A DNA stretch of 64,000 bases from Ponticaulis sp. (lineage in GTDB: Bacteria; Pseudomonadota; Alphaproteobacteria; Caulobacterales; Hyphomonadaceae). Positions 10,098-18,785 of this stretch are shown here, in pieces. The translations under genes were made by a program, and so were the position numbers. Where the stretch lies: positions 1 to 64,000 of the forward strand of contig PBNO01000014.1 in assembly GCA_002723155.1 (NCBI GenBank), written 5' to 3'. Every line of letters starts with the position of its first letter. The stretch's first letter is position 1. The notes under the pieces were generated by a model. The model had not been told where the DNA came from. It did not search any database and saw only the letters and a list, made by a program, of their open reading frames with translations.

Positions 10098-10517
10098 GCG
10101 CATTTCGCGGTGCTTGGAAATAAACGACTGAATCTGGTCGACGAAATAGTCTTTCGGCAAGTCGTCTTTAGAGATGGATCCGACAAAGCGGGAATAATCT
10201 GGTGAGGTGGAAAAGTTCAGTGGCGACATGCCTGAGAACAGGATGATCGGCCCCTGATATGTCTCCGCCAGAATTTCTGCATTCTCGCCCGGAGAGCGGT
10301 CATCGCTCAGTCTGCCGTCCAGAAGGATCGCATCGAAAACGTTCAGTGTGAGTGCGATGACAGCTTCTTCTATGGAGGCGACAGCTGTTACTTTGTATGC
10401 GCCCTTACCCCATTTGTTCGCAAACAGCTCAACCAGACGTGAAAACGCCGGATGGTCATCGACCAGCAGAACCTGCGTAATCTGCGCAGCGTGAGTTGCG
10501 GTGACGGGGTGACTCAT
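10077..10517 (-). CDS. Single-domain response regulator
   Basis: 146 residues forming one CheY-like receiver. The acidic pocket is VLLVDDHP, the phosphorylation site is the Asp of AILLDGRLSD, and a Ser follows in ILFSGMS. The usual terminal Lys is seen in SISKDDLP. No output domain. It is last in a three-gene operon (kinase, receiver, receiver), 19 bases after the preceding receiver gene, so it is a likely phosphate acceptor or sink for that kinase. Its target is unknown. Confidence 0.85.
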   Translation of the reverse strand: MSHPVTATHAAQITQVLLVDDHPAFSRLVELFANKWGKGAYKVTAVASIEEAVIALTLNVFDAILLDGRLSDDRSPGENAEILAETYQGPIILFSGMSPLNFSTSPDYSRFVGSISKDDLPKDYFVDQIQSFISKHREMRSAEANK

Positions 10518-10536
10518 ATGTAAAAAGGGACCGATT

Positions 10537-10947
10537 TCAGCTTGGAAGGCGTACGTGTTCTAACCAAAAAGACTTAATGAATGCCCCTATCTCGTCATAT
10601 CCGGACAGGTTGTCGGGTTTTGATAGATACGCATTCGCATGAAACTCATAGGATAAATCTACGTCTTTTTGATCCGTAGAAGTTGAAAGCACAATTGTCG
10701 GGATCTTCTTCCAATCTTTGTGGTCCCGTAGTCGCCGGATCAGTTCATGGCCATTCATGCGTGGCATATTAAGATCGGTCAGGATGATTTTCGGTCTCGG
10801 TCCGTCTTCCAGACGTTTGATAGCGTCCGCGCCATCGCGAGCAAATTCCAGCTGAATGCTGTCATCGGCTTTGCGGATCGCGTTCGAAATGAAGCGCGTG
10901 TCGAAAGAGTCATCATCGACGATCAAAAGGCATGCATTAACGGTCAT
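10537..10947 (-). CDS. Single-domain response regulator, Rcp1-like
   Basis: 136-residue receiver with LLIVDDDSFD, the phospho-Asp in IILTDLNMPRMNGHELIRRLR, TIVLSTSTDQ and the Lys in AYLSKPDN. The LNMP motif, the long region before the last helix and the C-terminal FIKSFW helix are typical of Rcp1-like regulators paired with phytochrome-type kinases. It lies 19 bases downstream of the kinase gene. No DNA-binding domain, so its output is probably protein contact. Confidence 0.88.
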   Translation of the reverse strand: MTVNACLLIVDDDSFDTRFISNAIRKADDSIQLEFARDGADAIKRLEDGPRPKIILTDLNMPRMNGHELIRRLRDHKDWKKIPTIVLSTSTDQKDVDLSYEFHANAYLSKPDNLSGYDEIGAFIKSFWLEHVRLPS

Positions 10948-10966
10948 GAAACGATCTCAAAAGTTT

Positions 10967-13414
10967 TCATATACGGAATGATACAATGAATCGTGCACCG
11001 GAGTTGAAGTCCGGGTCAACACTGAGGTCTGCATTATGCAAAGCACAGATTTTACGGCTTAGGGACAGGCCAATGCCTGCACCCGGTATTCCATCACTGT
11101 GTTGAAGGCGTTTGAATGGCTCGAAAATCATTGTTCGCGCGTCCTCAGGTATGCCTACGCCGTTATCTTCGACGAAGACATTGATAGTTCGATCTGTGAT
11201 GCTTGATTTCGCCCAGACGCGGATCGTCAGCTCGCCTGTTTCGGCGTATTTGCACGCGTTTCCGATGAGGTTCTGGAAAAGTTGGGTGAGCAGGCTGGAA
11301 TTGCCCGTCACCTGCGGAAGGTCATCTATGATCAGATGGGCATTTGCATCCGATAAGTGATGTTCCAGCTGTGATGATGCGATAGCGACGACACGCGAAA
11401 GCTCGCATGGCTCCATTTCGATTTTTTCGCTGTCGAGACGGAACAGATCGAATAAATTGCGCACCATTTCGCGCATCCGTTTCAAGCCTGATTCGATCTC
11501 GGTGAGATATTCATCAGCTTCTTCGGGTAGAGAAACTTTATTTGCCTCAAGGTCGACGCGGACCAGCTCACTGAACATTGATGCCTGACGCAGCGGGGCT
11601 TGCAGGTCGTGAGCGGCGACAAACGCAAAATCTGAGAGACTATCATTCAGCCTCGCAAGTTTAGCTTCATTCTCTTTCAGTTCTGTTATGTCTGTTGCCA
11701 CGGCCAAAATAAAACGCTCGCCATCGCGCGACGTCATCGGGATTTTATCTGTTGATATCCAACCTTGCTTGCCGTCCTTCGGCGCATAAGATTCAATAAT
11801 ATTGCGGCGGGCTTTGCCGCTTTCGATAACGTCGAGGTCATCCGCCAGATATTTGGCGGCCATCTCAGGGAATAGGTCTTCGGTTGCCTTGCCTTCTACC
11901 TCTGCCGGATCAGACAGGTTGACCGATTCAAGTGCTGCCTTGTTTGCGCGCAGAACTGTATTCTTGTCGTCTTTATACCAGATGCGCGCCGGCACGTTAT
12001 CGAGAACGGCGCGAAGCTCTCGTGCCAGGGCACGATTTTCAAAGAAAGCGTTCTGCAGCTCGATTGCCTGCCCCATATGGCTGGCAATGATATGCATGAG
12101 ATGGAGTTGCCAATCTTCGAACGGTTCTGCTCGCGGTGCCGCATCGCTGAAGCTAACCGCTCCGAAGAATTTCTCCTGAACAAAAATTGGCGCGCCGATA
12201 TAACTTCTGAACGGCGCTTTATCAAAGGCAGGATGCGGCACGCAGTCTTCATCCTGAAAATCAGCAAGCGCAACCAGCTTATGATCCTCCGCGACGAGGT
12301 CGCATAAAGTGTCTTCAAGGCTGAGAACATCACCTTGGGACAGGCCGATGTCCGTCCCATGGAGTTCGAGAACCTCATACTTGTTGTTCGTAATGTGGGA
12401 CGCAAAGCCGTGAGAGAGCCCGAGCGCCTGAGCGCCGATCTTCAAAATTTGCTGGCGGAACCGTTGCGGATCGCTTGCGGCAACTGGTACGGTCTCGACA
12501 ATTTGCTCCAGCGCGTTCTGGAACAGGCGCTTTCCTGTGACGGTATGGAAGGTGACAGTCAGCCTGTCTTTCGAAGCTGGCCGGAAAGAGACGTCAAACC
12601 AGTGCGGTTTTACGCCATCCGCACCGTAGAACACCTCTCGGCGGATATTGATCTGCTCTTTCAGCGCACGGCTATAGTCTTGATAATAATCCTGCTCCTC
12701 CAAGGCGGGGAACCGTTGAAGCAACGTTTTGCCGATAAGATCGTCCGGCGTCGATCCATTGAAGTTTACATTCGCTTCATTGGCCGCAAGGATCATAAAG
12801 TCGATTGGCTCACCGTTCTCGTCGCGGATGGCTTCCAATAGTAATACGCCTGCGTCAGACGAATCTAGAATCATCTGATTTATGAGTGCGCTCTCGGCAA
12901 TCGTCTGAGACAGAGATTGAGAACTACGGGCAATTTTGTGGTTCTCGATCAGGCCGGTTATGACATTGGCTAGGCTGGCCAGGCGTTGACGGTCATTAGA
13001 ATTGAATTCGCGTGGTTGGTAGTCGATCAGGCACAATGTCCCGAACGCGTAGCCTTCTGCCGTGATGATTGGGGAGCCGGCATAAAATCGGATATTCGGT
13101 TCACCTGTTACCAGCGGATTGGATGCAAAGCGTTCGTCCTTAAGCGCATCTTCAACGACAAACACACCGGTGCTTCGGATTGCATAGTCACAGAATGCGA
13201 CGCTGCGGTCTGTCTCTGTAACGCCTTCAAGTCCCTGATTTGATTTGAACCATTGCCGGTGTTCATCAACCAGAGAGATAAGCGAAACGGGAACGCCGAA
13301 AATATCGCGTGCAAGCGCTGTTATATTATCGAAACGCGGGTCCGGCGCGGTGTCGAGCAGCTTTGCTGAACGCAGCGCTCGGAGCCTTTCGGCTTCGGTT
13401 GGGGGGTGTGCCAA
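10967..13414 (-). CDS. GAF-PAS-GAF-PAS sensor histidine kinase
   Basis: 815-residue cytoplasmic kinase. Order: GAF about 20-160 (FGVPVSLISLVDEHRQWFKS, FCDYAI, YAGSPIITAEGYAFGTLC), PAS about 180-285, second GAF about 300-450, second PAS about 465-575, HisKA about 585-650 with phospho-His in AFVAAHDLQAPLRQ, and HATPase to the end (NLIGNACKYAE, VEDNGVGIP, GAGIGLSLSRKI). The first GAF belongs to the kind found with diguanylate cyclases and light or redox kinases; no chromophore Cys is evident. No membrane segments. The HDLQAPLR box is typical of phytochrome-type kinases, which matches the Rcp1-like receiver downstream. First gene of a three-gene operon. Confidence 0.88.
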   Translation of the reverse strand: MAHPPTEAERLRALRSAKLLDTAPDPRFDNITALARDIFGVPVSLISLVDEHRQWFKSNQGLEGVTETDRSVAFCDYAIRSTGVFVVEDALKDERFASNPLVTGEPNIRFYAGSPIITAEGYAFGTLCLIDYQPREFNSNDRQRLASLANVITGLIENHKIARSSQSLSQTIAESALINQMILDSSDAGVLLLEAIRDENGEPIDFMILAANEANVNFNGSTPDDLIGKTLLQRFPALEEQDYYQDYSRALKEQINIRREVFYGADGVKPHWFDVSFRPASKDRLTVTFHTVTGKRLFQNALEQIVETVPVAASDPQRFRQQILKIGAQALGLSHGFASHITNNKYEVLELHGTDIGLSQGDVLSLEDTLCDLVAEDHKLVALADFQDEDCVPHPAFDKAPFRSYIGAPIFVQEKFFGAVSFSDAAPRAEPFEDWQLHLMHIIASHMGQAIELQNAFFENRALARELRAVLDNVPARIWYKDDKNTVLRANKAALESVNLSDPAEVEGKATEDLFPEMAAKYLADDLDVIESGKARRNIIESYAPKDGKQGWISTDKIPMTSRDGERFILAVATDITELKENEAKLARLNDSLSDFAFVAAHDLQAPLRQASMFSELVRVDLEANKVSLPEEADEYLTEIESGLKRMREMVRNLFDLFRLDSEKIEMEPCELSRVVAIASSQLEHHLSDANAHLIIDDLPQVTGNSSLLTQLFQNLIGNACKYAETGELTIRVWAKSSITDRTINVFVEDNGVGIPEDARTMIFEPFKRLQHSDGIPGAGIGLSLSRKICALHNADLSVDPDFNSGARFIVSFRI

Positions 13415-13510
13415 ATTTGTCTCCGGGACGTTCTTCAGGGTTATCGGGATACATGTTCATGTTATTATCGCCGGTGTTCAGGCCGGTCATTTGTTTACTA
13501 GACTAATCCT

Positions 13511-13541
13511 GTGACCTTTAACCACCGGTTATCGCAGTCAC
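13511..13541. promoter_or_regulatory. Nested inverted repeat in a divergent promoter
   Basis: An inner dyad TAACC-ACC-GGTTA (13519-13531) lies inside an outer dyad GTGAC (13511-13515) / GTCAC (13537-13541). It sits between the kinase start (13414) and the nitronate monooxygenase start (13629), about 90 bases from the latter. It could be an operator, but no protein is assigned. Confidence 0.3.
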
Positions 13542-13628
13542 GGAGCCGAAGCTGACGTTAGGACAGTCTTGTCCAAAGCTGGGGAGAAGCTAATTTGCGA
13601 GTGAAAAAGTCTTCTGAGGAAACCAAAC

Positions 13629-14627
13629 ATGTCCGTACCAGCTATCTTCGACAAAATGCGTCTGCCGATTATCGGATCGCCGCTCTTTATCATTTCTCAG
13701 CCGGAGCTGGTGATTGCACAGTGTAAGGCCGGAATTGTCGGTTCGTTCCCGTCGTTGAATGCGCGTCCTGCCAGCCAGCTCGATGAGTGGCTCGACCAGA
13801 TTACTTCTGAACTGGACAGCTATAACAAAGCGAATCCGGATCGCCCGGCAGCGCCGTTTGCGGTCAATCAGATCGTTCACAAATCCAATGACCGCCTCGA
13901 TCATGATGTTGAGATGTGCGTGAAGTATAAAGTGCCGTTTGTGATCACATCGCTGGGCGCACGCGAAGAGGTCAATCAGGCGATACACTCATATGGCGGC
14001 ATCGTTATGCACGACATCATCAACGTAGTGTTCGCGCACAAAGCGCTTGAGAAAGGCGCAGACGGATTGATCGCTGTTGCTGCCGGTGCGGGCGGGCACG
14101 CCGGCAAGCTCTCTCCTTTCGCTCTCATCCAGGAAATCCGCGAATTCTTTGATGGTCCGTTGGCTCTGTCCGGTTCCATCGCAAATGGCGGTGCTGTCGC
14201 GGCGGCGCAGGCTATGGGCGCTGACTTTGCCTATATGGGGTCTGCGTTCATCGCGTGTGACGAAGCTGTAGCAGTCGATGGCTACAAAGACATGATCGTC
14301 GATAGTGCGGCGAAGGACATCGTGTACTCCAACCTCTTTACCGGCGTTCATGGCAACTATCTGGCGCCATCCATTGCCAAAGCGGGCCTTGATCCGAACG
14401 ACCTGCCAGAAAGCGATCCGTCTAAAATGAACTTCGGCTCTGGCGGCAACCAGAAATCCAAAGCGTGGAAAGACATTTGGGGCTGTGGTCAGGGTATTGG
14501 CGCGATCAAGAAGCGTGGCCCTGTTTCCGAGTATGTTGACCAGCTGGAAGCAGAATACAAAGCAGCGATTGCGGCTCTGTCCCGCGGTGAGGCGGCTAAT
14601 CTGAAAGCGCTGACGCAAGGCGCATAA
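13629..14627 (+). CDS. Nitronate monooxygenase (2-nitropropane dioxygenase family)
   Basis: 332-residue FMN-dependent TIM-barrel enzyme that oxidises alkyl nitronates such as propionate-3-nitronate. Visible family features are LPIIGSPLF near the N-terminus, the FMN-phosphate motif AAGAGGHAG (about residues 153-161), ALSGSIANGGAVAAAQAMGADF and AYMGSAFI. The start at 13629 has GAGGAAACC upstream. Some family members are annotated as enoyl-ACP reductase FabK; the GAGGHAG block favours the nitronate group. Monocistronic, with a terminator-like hairpin 36 bases after the stop that also holds the next gene's ribosome-binding site. Confidence 0.88.
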   Translation: MSVPAIFDKMRLPIIGSPLFIISQPELVIAQCKAGIVGSFPSLNARPASQLDEWLDQITSELDSYNKANPDRPAAPFAVNQIVHKSNDRLDHDVEMCVKYKVPFVITSLGAREEVNQAIHSYGGIVMHDIINVVFAHKALEKGADGLIAVAAGAGGHAGKLSPFALIQEIREFFDGPLALSGSIANGGAVAAAQAMGADFAYMGSAFIACDEAVAVDGYKDMIVDSAAKDIVYSNLFTGVHGNYLAPSIAKAGLDPNDLPESDPSKMNFGSGGNQKSKAWKDIWGCGQGIGAIKKRGPVSEYVDQLEAEYKAAIAALSRGEAANLKALTQGA

Positions 14628-14662
14628 AACGATCCAACGCTGATAATCTGACAGCAAGACTG

Positions 14663-14694
14663 CCGCTCTTCATAGCTGAGGAGCGGTTGTTTTG
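14663..14694 (+). terminator. Terminator-like hairpin containing the next gene's RBS
   Basis: CCGCTCTTC (14663-14671) pairs with GAGGAGCGG (14678-14686; one G-U pair) around ATAGCT, followed by TTGTTTTG. This looks like an intrinsic terminator for the gene before. Its right arm is the GAGGAG ribosome-binding site of the following gene, whose TTG start (14692-14694) lies in the T-rich tail. Confidence 0.6.
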
Positions 14695-16128
14695 TCTGAC
14701 TTCACCCCCATTCTGGGGCTACCCTATCTTCTGTCCAATCAGGCACAGAAGCACGTCACCCTGAATGAAAGTATTCGCGCACTGGACGGGCTGTTGCAGC
14801 TGGCCGTTCTGAACAGAGATCAGGCGACACCACCGTCTGTGCCGGCTGAAGGAGATCGCCATCTCATCGCTTCGGGCGCGACGGGTGACTGGACTGGCCA
14901 TGACGGTGAGCTTGCATTGTTCTCTGATGGTGAGTGGCACTTTTTTGCGCCTCAAACCGGCTGGCGTGCCTGGGTGGAAGAAGAAGCCAGCTTCAAAGTT
15001 TTTGATGGTGTGGGCTGGCGTGAAACCACATCTGACGAGCTGCAGAATTTGGCATTGCTTGGCGTTGGTGCCGCGGCCGACGCGAATAATCCGCTTCTGG
15101 CAAAGCTGAACGACGCACTGTTTACAGCAGTTGAAAGTGCGAGCGGTGGCTCTGGTGACTTGCGGGTTAAACTCAATAAGGAAGCGGGTTCGAACGTTGT
15201 CTCGCTTCTCTTTCAGAACAGCTATTCCAGTCGGGCGGAGATCGGTCTTGTCGGTGATGATGATCTGGTTGTGAAAGTATCGCCGGACGGCGCGGTGTTT
15301 CATGAAGGGTTACGCGTCGATCAGACCAGCGGTCAGGTAAGCTTTCCGAACGGGTCACCTCAAATTCGTGAGCGCTTGAGCGCGAACCGGACATATTACA
15401 TCCGCACCGATGGCAGCGACTCCAATGACGGTCTTACAGATAGTGCGTCAGGTGCATTCCTGACATTCGCGCGCGGTGTGGAAGCTGCTTTGTCGCTGCA
15501 TCACGGCACGCACGAGGTCACTCTGGAATTCGGTGTGGGAAGTTTCTCCATCGGAGGCGGATTGATTGCGGCGTCCGCAGATTATCATATCAACATTCGC
15601 GGCGCTGGGTATGATCAGACCACGCTGGACGGGAAGCTGGAACTTTCAGGCGGCGTGATCGCCACGGTGAGGGATGTGCATGTTACCGGCACCGGCCAGA
15701 ATGCAAGCTTGCGGACGGGCTCAGGTGCGTCGCTGTCCATTCTTGGCAATGTGCGCGTGTCTGAAGGAACTCATTCTCACGTTATAGCGACCGGCAACTC
15801 AACCATTTTGCTGACGCACGGCAAGGTGCGTGTCGGGGCAGGGGGTGTTTCGCTTTTTGCGTCGACAACCGGCTCTCTGATCCAGCTTTGGCCGGGCCTG
15901 CGCGTTGTCACCGAGACAGCGGCGAGCTTTTCCAATGCCGTTGCGCGGACGACAGAGTGCGGTGTGATCACCTGGCAGTCTGCGACCGTGGATGAAGCGC
16001 TGGGGGCCATCTCGGGTACGCGATATAGCTGCAATACAAACGGCGTCATCCAGACCTATTCAGGCGGGGCAAGCGCTATTCCGGGCACAGTCGCAGGCTC
16101 CGAAACAAATGGCGGCGTTTACGCCTGA
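14692..16128 (+). CDS. DUF2793 phage-tail-like protein with beta-helix region
   Basis: 478 residues. The N-terminal about 100 residues match DUF2793 (LPYLLSNQAQKHVTLNESIRALD in segments, GWRAWVEEEASFKVFDG), a domain of alphaproteobacterial prophage and gene-transfer-agent proteins. From about residue 235 comes YYIRTDGSDSNDG and a repetitive Gly/Thr/Ser-rich stretch that looks like a right-handed parallel beta-helix, as in phage tail spikes. The start is TTG at 14692, supported by GAGGAGCGG and by the domain beginning at MSDFTPILG. No other structural phage gene is nearby except the holin-like gene downstream. Function as a receptor-binding or surface protein is inference. Confidence 0.8.
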   Translation: MSDFTPILGLPYLLSNQAQKHVTLNESIRALDGLLQLAVLNRDQATPPSVPAEGDRHLIASGATGDWTGHDGELALFSDGEWHFFAPQTGWRAWVEEEASFKVFDGVGWRETTSDELQNLALLGVGAAADANNPLLAKLNDALFTAVESASGGSGDLRVKLNKEAGSNVVSLLFQNSYSSRAEIGLVGDDDLVVKVSPDGAVFHEGLRVDQTSGQVSFPNGSPQIRERLSANRTYYIRTDGSDSNDGLTDSASGAFLTFARGVEAALSLHHGTHEVTLEFGVGSFSIGGGLIAASADYHINIRGAGYDQTTLDGKLELSGGVIATVRDVHVTGTGQNASLRTGSGASLSILGNVRVSEGTHSHVIATGNSTILLTHGKVRVGAGGVSLFASTTGSLIQLWPGLRVVTETAASFSNAVARTTECGVITWQSATVDEALGAISGTRYSCNTNGVIQTYSGGASAIPGTVAGSETNGGVYA

Positions 16129-16164
16129 TTATCACAAATCTTCAGAAGAGAATGGAGGCGCCAT

Positions 16165-16644
16165 ATGGATGGTGACTGGTTTGGAATGGCTGCAAGTGCG
16201 GCTGGTGGCGGCGTGTTCGGCGTGATCGGCACGCTGCTGGGGCGGGTTGCAGGTTATTTTGAAACGAAGCAGCAGCAAGCCTTTGAGCGCGACCGCTGGC
16301 AGCATGATGCGGCGATGACCCGATTGCAGATGGAGGTCAGCCGTGCAGAGGCAGAGGCGGAGTTAAACGCTGTTCAGGCCGAAGGTTCATGGCAGGGGCT
16401 GACGGCGAGTGTCGCAGCCGATGCCGCGCTCGCGTCAGGCTATCAGTTCGTCGACGCCATACGGGCGCTGACCCGCCCCGCGCTGACATTGCTTCTTTGG
16501 CTGATCACGGCAACGGTTTTCTTTAATGTTGATGATGCGTTGAAAGCGCGTGTGGTGGAGACAGCAGTCTTTGCCGCAACGGCTGCGACGCTCTGGTGGT
16601 TTGGAGACCGGACGAGCCCATCGGGGCGACGCTATCCGGCGTAA
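16165..16644 (+). CDS. Holin-like membrane protein
   Basis: 159 residues: an N-terminal Gly/Ala segment (ASAAGGGVFGVIGTLLGRVAGYF), a charged helical middle rich in Gln/Glu/Arg, then two hydrophobic segments (LTLLLWLITATVFF and VFAATAATLWWFGDR). The layout and the terminal WWFGDR motif resemble 3-TM holins found with alphaproteobacterial phage and gene-transfer-agent tail genes. It follows the DUF2793 gene by 36 bases with a strong GGAGGCGCC site. A role in envelope lysis is inferred only from likeness and neighbourhood. Its 3' end overlaps the converging DUF3429 gene by 13 bases. Confidence 0.6.
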   Translation: MDGDWFGMAASAAGGGVFGVIGTLLGRVAGYFETKQQQAFERDRWQHDAAMTRLQMEVSRAEAEAELNAVQAEGSWQGLTASVAADAALASGYQFVDAIRALTRPALTLLLWLITATVFFNVDDALKARVVETAVFAATAATLWWFGDRTSPSGRRYPA

Positions 16645-17153
16645 ATAGCACCCGCTAGCAGCGTTGCTGCGGCCAGAAGCGATGCAAGTATGCGGAGCCG
16701 GACGTAAAGGATAGGATAGCCCGCATGCACATCGAATGCGAGTAACACAAGAAAGCCTGCCGCGAGCATATAGAGACCGGCAGGCAAAAGCGGACCAATG
16801 CCGCCATTCATCGGATCTCCGAAGACGAGCCCCGCTGCACCGAGCATGGCTGCGAAAAAGCCCCAGAGGCTCGCCGTGACAGCTATGATCATCACTGATG
16901 TTTTCGGCTTTTCACCTTCCACGCCGAACGCGGTCCCCCAGCGCGCGCCGCCCATGAAGGACAGGATTACAGCGCCGTAGATCAGCAGAGATAGGAGCGC
17001 GATCTGCCAGAAACCGATAATACTTTCTGGCTCTTCCAGACCGAGCAGGGCAGACGCCTGCCAGGGCGCGAGGCTGGCCCAGCAGGAGATGAAAAAGGGA
17101 AGAAGCCCGGCGAGCGTCATGCCCATGACAGCTTTGCCTGTGCGTTCAACCAT
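16632..17153 (-). CDS. DUF3429 membrane protein
   Basis: 173 residues, mostly hydrophobic, about five membrane segments. The block LIYGAVILSFMGGARWG (about 58-74) is the mark of DUF3429, a family of inner-membrane proteins of unknown function widespread in proteobacteria. It follows glpK by 20 bases on the same strand and is probably co-transcribed; whether it has a role in glycerol use is not known. Confidence 0.85.
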   Translation of the reverse strand: MVERTGKAVMGMTLAGLLPFFISCWASLAPWQASALLGLEEPESIIGFWQIALLSLLIYGAVILSFMGGARWGTAFGVEGEKPKTSVMIIAVTASLWGFFAAMLGAAGLVFGDPMNGGIGPLLPAGLYMLAAGFLVLLAFDVHAGYPILYVRLRILASLLAAATLLAGAIYAG

Positions 17154-17173
17154 GTCTGCTTACTCCGGTATGG

Positions 17174-18649
17174 CTAGTGATTTATCGCACCAGATAGGGC
17201 GGTTTTCCATCCATCCAAATTGCGCTCGCGCTTGTCGGCGTCCATTTTTGGCTCAAAGCGTGAGGCGATGCGGCGGTGTTCATGCCACTCGTCCAGCGTC
17301 ATCCAGCCCAGCTCGCCCGCAGCGAGTACCGCTGCGCCGAGGGCAGTCATTTCCGGATACTCCGGCTTTTCGACCGGACGGTCAGTGATGTCCGCCAGGA
17401 ATTGCAGGAACCAGTCATTCTCCGCCATGCCACCATCCACGCGCAGCTCGTCGACGCGGCAGCCATCGCTTTCAAAGGCATTGAGAAGATCGAGTGTCTG
17501 ATAGGCGCCTGCTTCAAGACCAGCCCGCACGATGTGCGCAGCGCGGGTGCCACGCGACAGGCCGGTAATCTGGCCGCGTGCATCCGGTGCCCAATGCGGC
17601 GCGCCAAGTCCCGTAAACGCAGGCACAAAATAAACGCCGCCATTGTCGTCAAGGCTGCTTGCCATCTCTTCTGTCTCTGCGGCCTGAGAAATCAGGCCCA
17701 GCTCGTCGCGCAGCCATTTGATCACGGTGCCCGCATTGAAGATTGACCCTTCCAACGCCCAGTTAAGGCGTCCCTGCGCCTGAAAACCGGTGGTCGCCAA
17801 AAGGCGATTTTTTGAAACGGGAAGCTCTGTGCCTGTGTTCGCAACCAGAAACGCACCGGTGCCGTAGGTGATCTTTGCTTCGCCTGTCTTCACACAGCCC
17901 TGACCCACAAGTGCAGCCTGCTGGTCGCCGACCATGGACAGGATCGGGATAGCTTTGCCGAACAGGTCTTTATCCGTCTCGCCAAAACTGCCGCCGGTAG
18001 AAGCAATGCTCGGCAGAACGCTCCATGGGATGCCAAAGATTTCGCAGAGACGTGTCGACCATGAAGACGCCGCCAGATCCATGAGAGATGTGCGGCTGGC
18101 ATTAGTAACATCGGTGGAATGTTCGCGGCCCGAGGTCAGACGTGCGAGCAGGAAGCTATCGACCGTACCGAAGGCGGCTTTACCCGCTTTAGCGGCATCT
18201 CTCGCCCCCGGAATATTGTCCAGAATCCAGCGGATTTTCGTCGCAGAAAAATATGGATCAAGAAGAAGGCCGGACAGCGCCTGCACTTCTTCCGCAACGC
18301 CTGATTTGGCGAGCTCCGCGCAGAACGGAGCGGTGCGTCGGTCCTGCCATATAATGGCGGGGCCATAGGCTTCGCCAGTATCCTTGTTCCACAGAAGCGT
18401 CGTTTCGCGTTGGTTGGCGATGCCGATTGCGGCGATTTTGTCTACGCCGCCACAGTCTTCAATCACGCGCCGGCACACTTTCAGCGTGTGAGACCAGATA
18501 TCTTCCGGGTTTTGTTCTACCCAACCGTCATTGGGAAATGTGAGGCCGATCTCTGACTGGGCGACAGGTCCGGCATGCAGATCCTTATCAAACGCAATGG
18601 CACGCGTTGATGTCGTTCCCTCATCAATGACGAGAATAAAATCGCTCAC
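17174..18649 (-). CDS. glpK: Glycerol kinase
   Basis: 491-residue FGGY-family kinase that phosphorylates glycerol to glycerol-3-phosphate. The N-terminus has the phosphate loop VIDEGTTSTRAIAFD, then QNPEDIW, GIANQRETTLLWNKDTG, IIWQDRRT, the glycerol-contact region around VTNASRTSLMDL and, late, YGTGAFL and ALEGSIFNAGTVIKWLRD; all are canonical and full length. First gene of a probable two-gene operon with the DUF3429 gene. No glpF, glpD or glpR is adjacent. Confidence 0.96.
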   Translation of the reverse strand: MSDFILVIDEGTTSTRAIAFDKDLHAGPVAQSEIGLTFPNDGWVEQNPEDIWSHTLKVCRRVIEDCGGVDKIAAIGIANQRETTLLWNKDTGEAYGPAIIWQDRRTAPFCAELAKSGVAEEVQALSGLLLDPYFSATKIRWILDNIPGARDAAKAGKAAFGTVDSFLLARLTSGREHSTDVTNASRTSLMDLAASSWSTRLCEIFGIPWSVLPSIASTGGSFGETDKDLFGKAIPILSMVGDQQAALVGQGCVKTGEAKITYGTGAFLVANTGTELPVSKNRLLATTGFQAQGRLNWALEGSIFNAGTVIKWLRDELGLISQAAETEEMASSLDDNGGVYFVPAFTGLGAPHWAPDARGQITGLSRGTRAAHIVRAGLEAGAYQTLDLLNAFESDGCRVDELRVDGGMAENDWFLQFLADITDRPVEKPEYPEMTALGAAVLAAGELGWMTLDEWHEHRRIASRFEPKMDADKRERNLDGWKTALSGAINH

Positions 18650-18726
18650 ACTCTGTCTCCCTCTTATCCGCCAGTATCATCAATGGGATAGGACGATTTC
18701 GCAACATGAGAGCGTAAGAGAATCCC

Positions 18727-18761
18727 AAAAAAGGAAACGCCCGCAATGAGCGGGCGTTTCC
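18727..18761 (-). terminator. Intrinsic terminator of the porin gene
   Basis: GGAAACGCCCGC (18733-18744) and GCGGGCGTTTCC (18750-18761) form a perfect 12-bp stem with a 5-base loop. On the minus strand it is followed by TTTTTT (18727-18732), so it ends the porin transcript whose stop is at 18786. Confidence 0.9.
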
Positions 18762-18785
18762 ATGTGTTTGTTTGTGCGGGGCGTT

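Noticed and set aside
14692..16644. An intact prophage
   Set aside because: Only two phage-like genes are present; no integrase, terminase, capsid or attachment repeats are seen.
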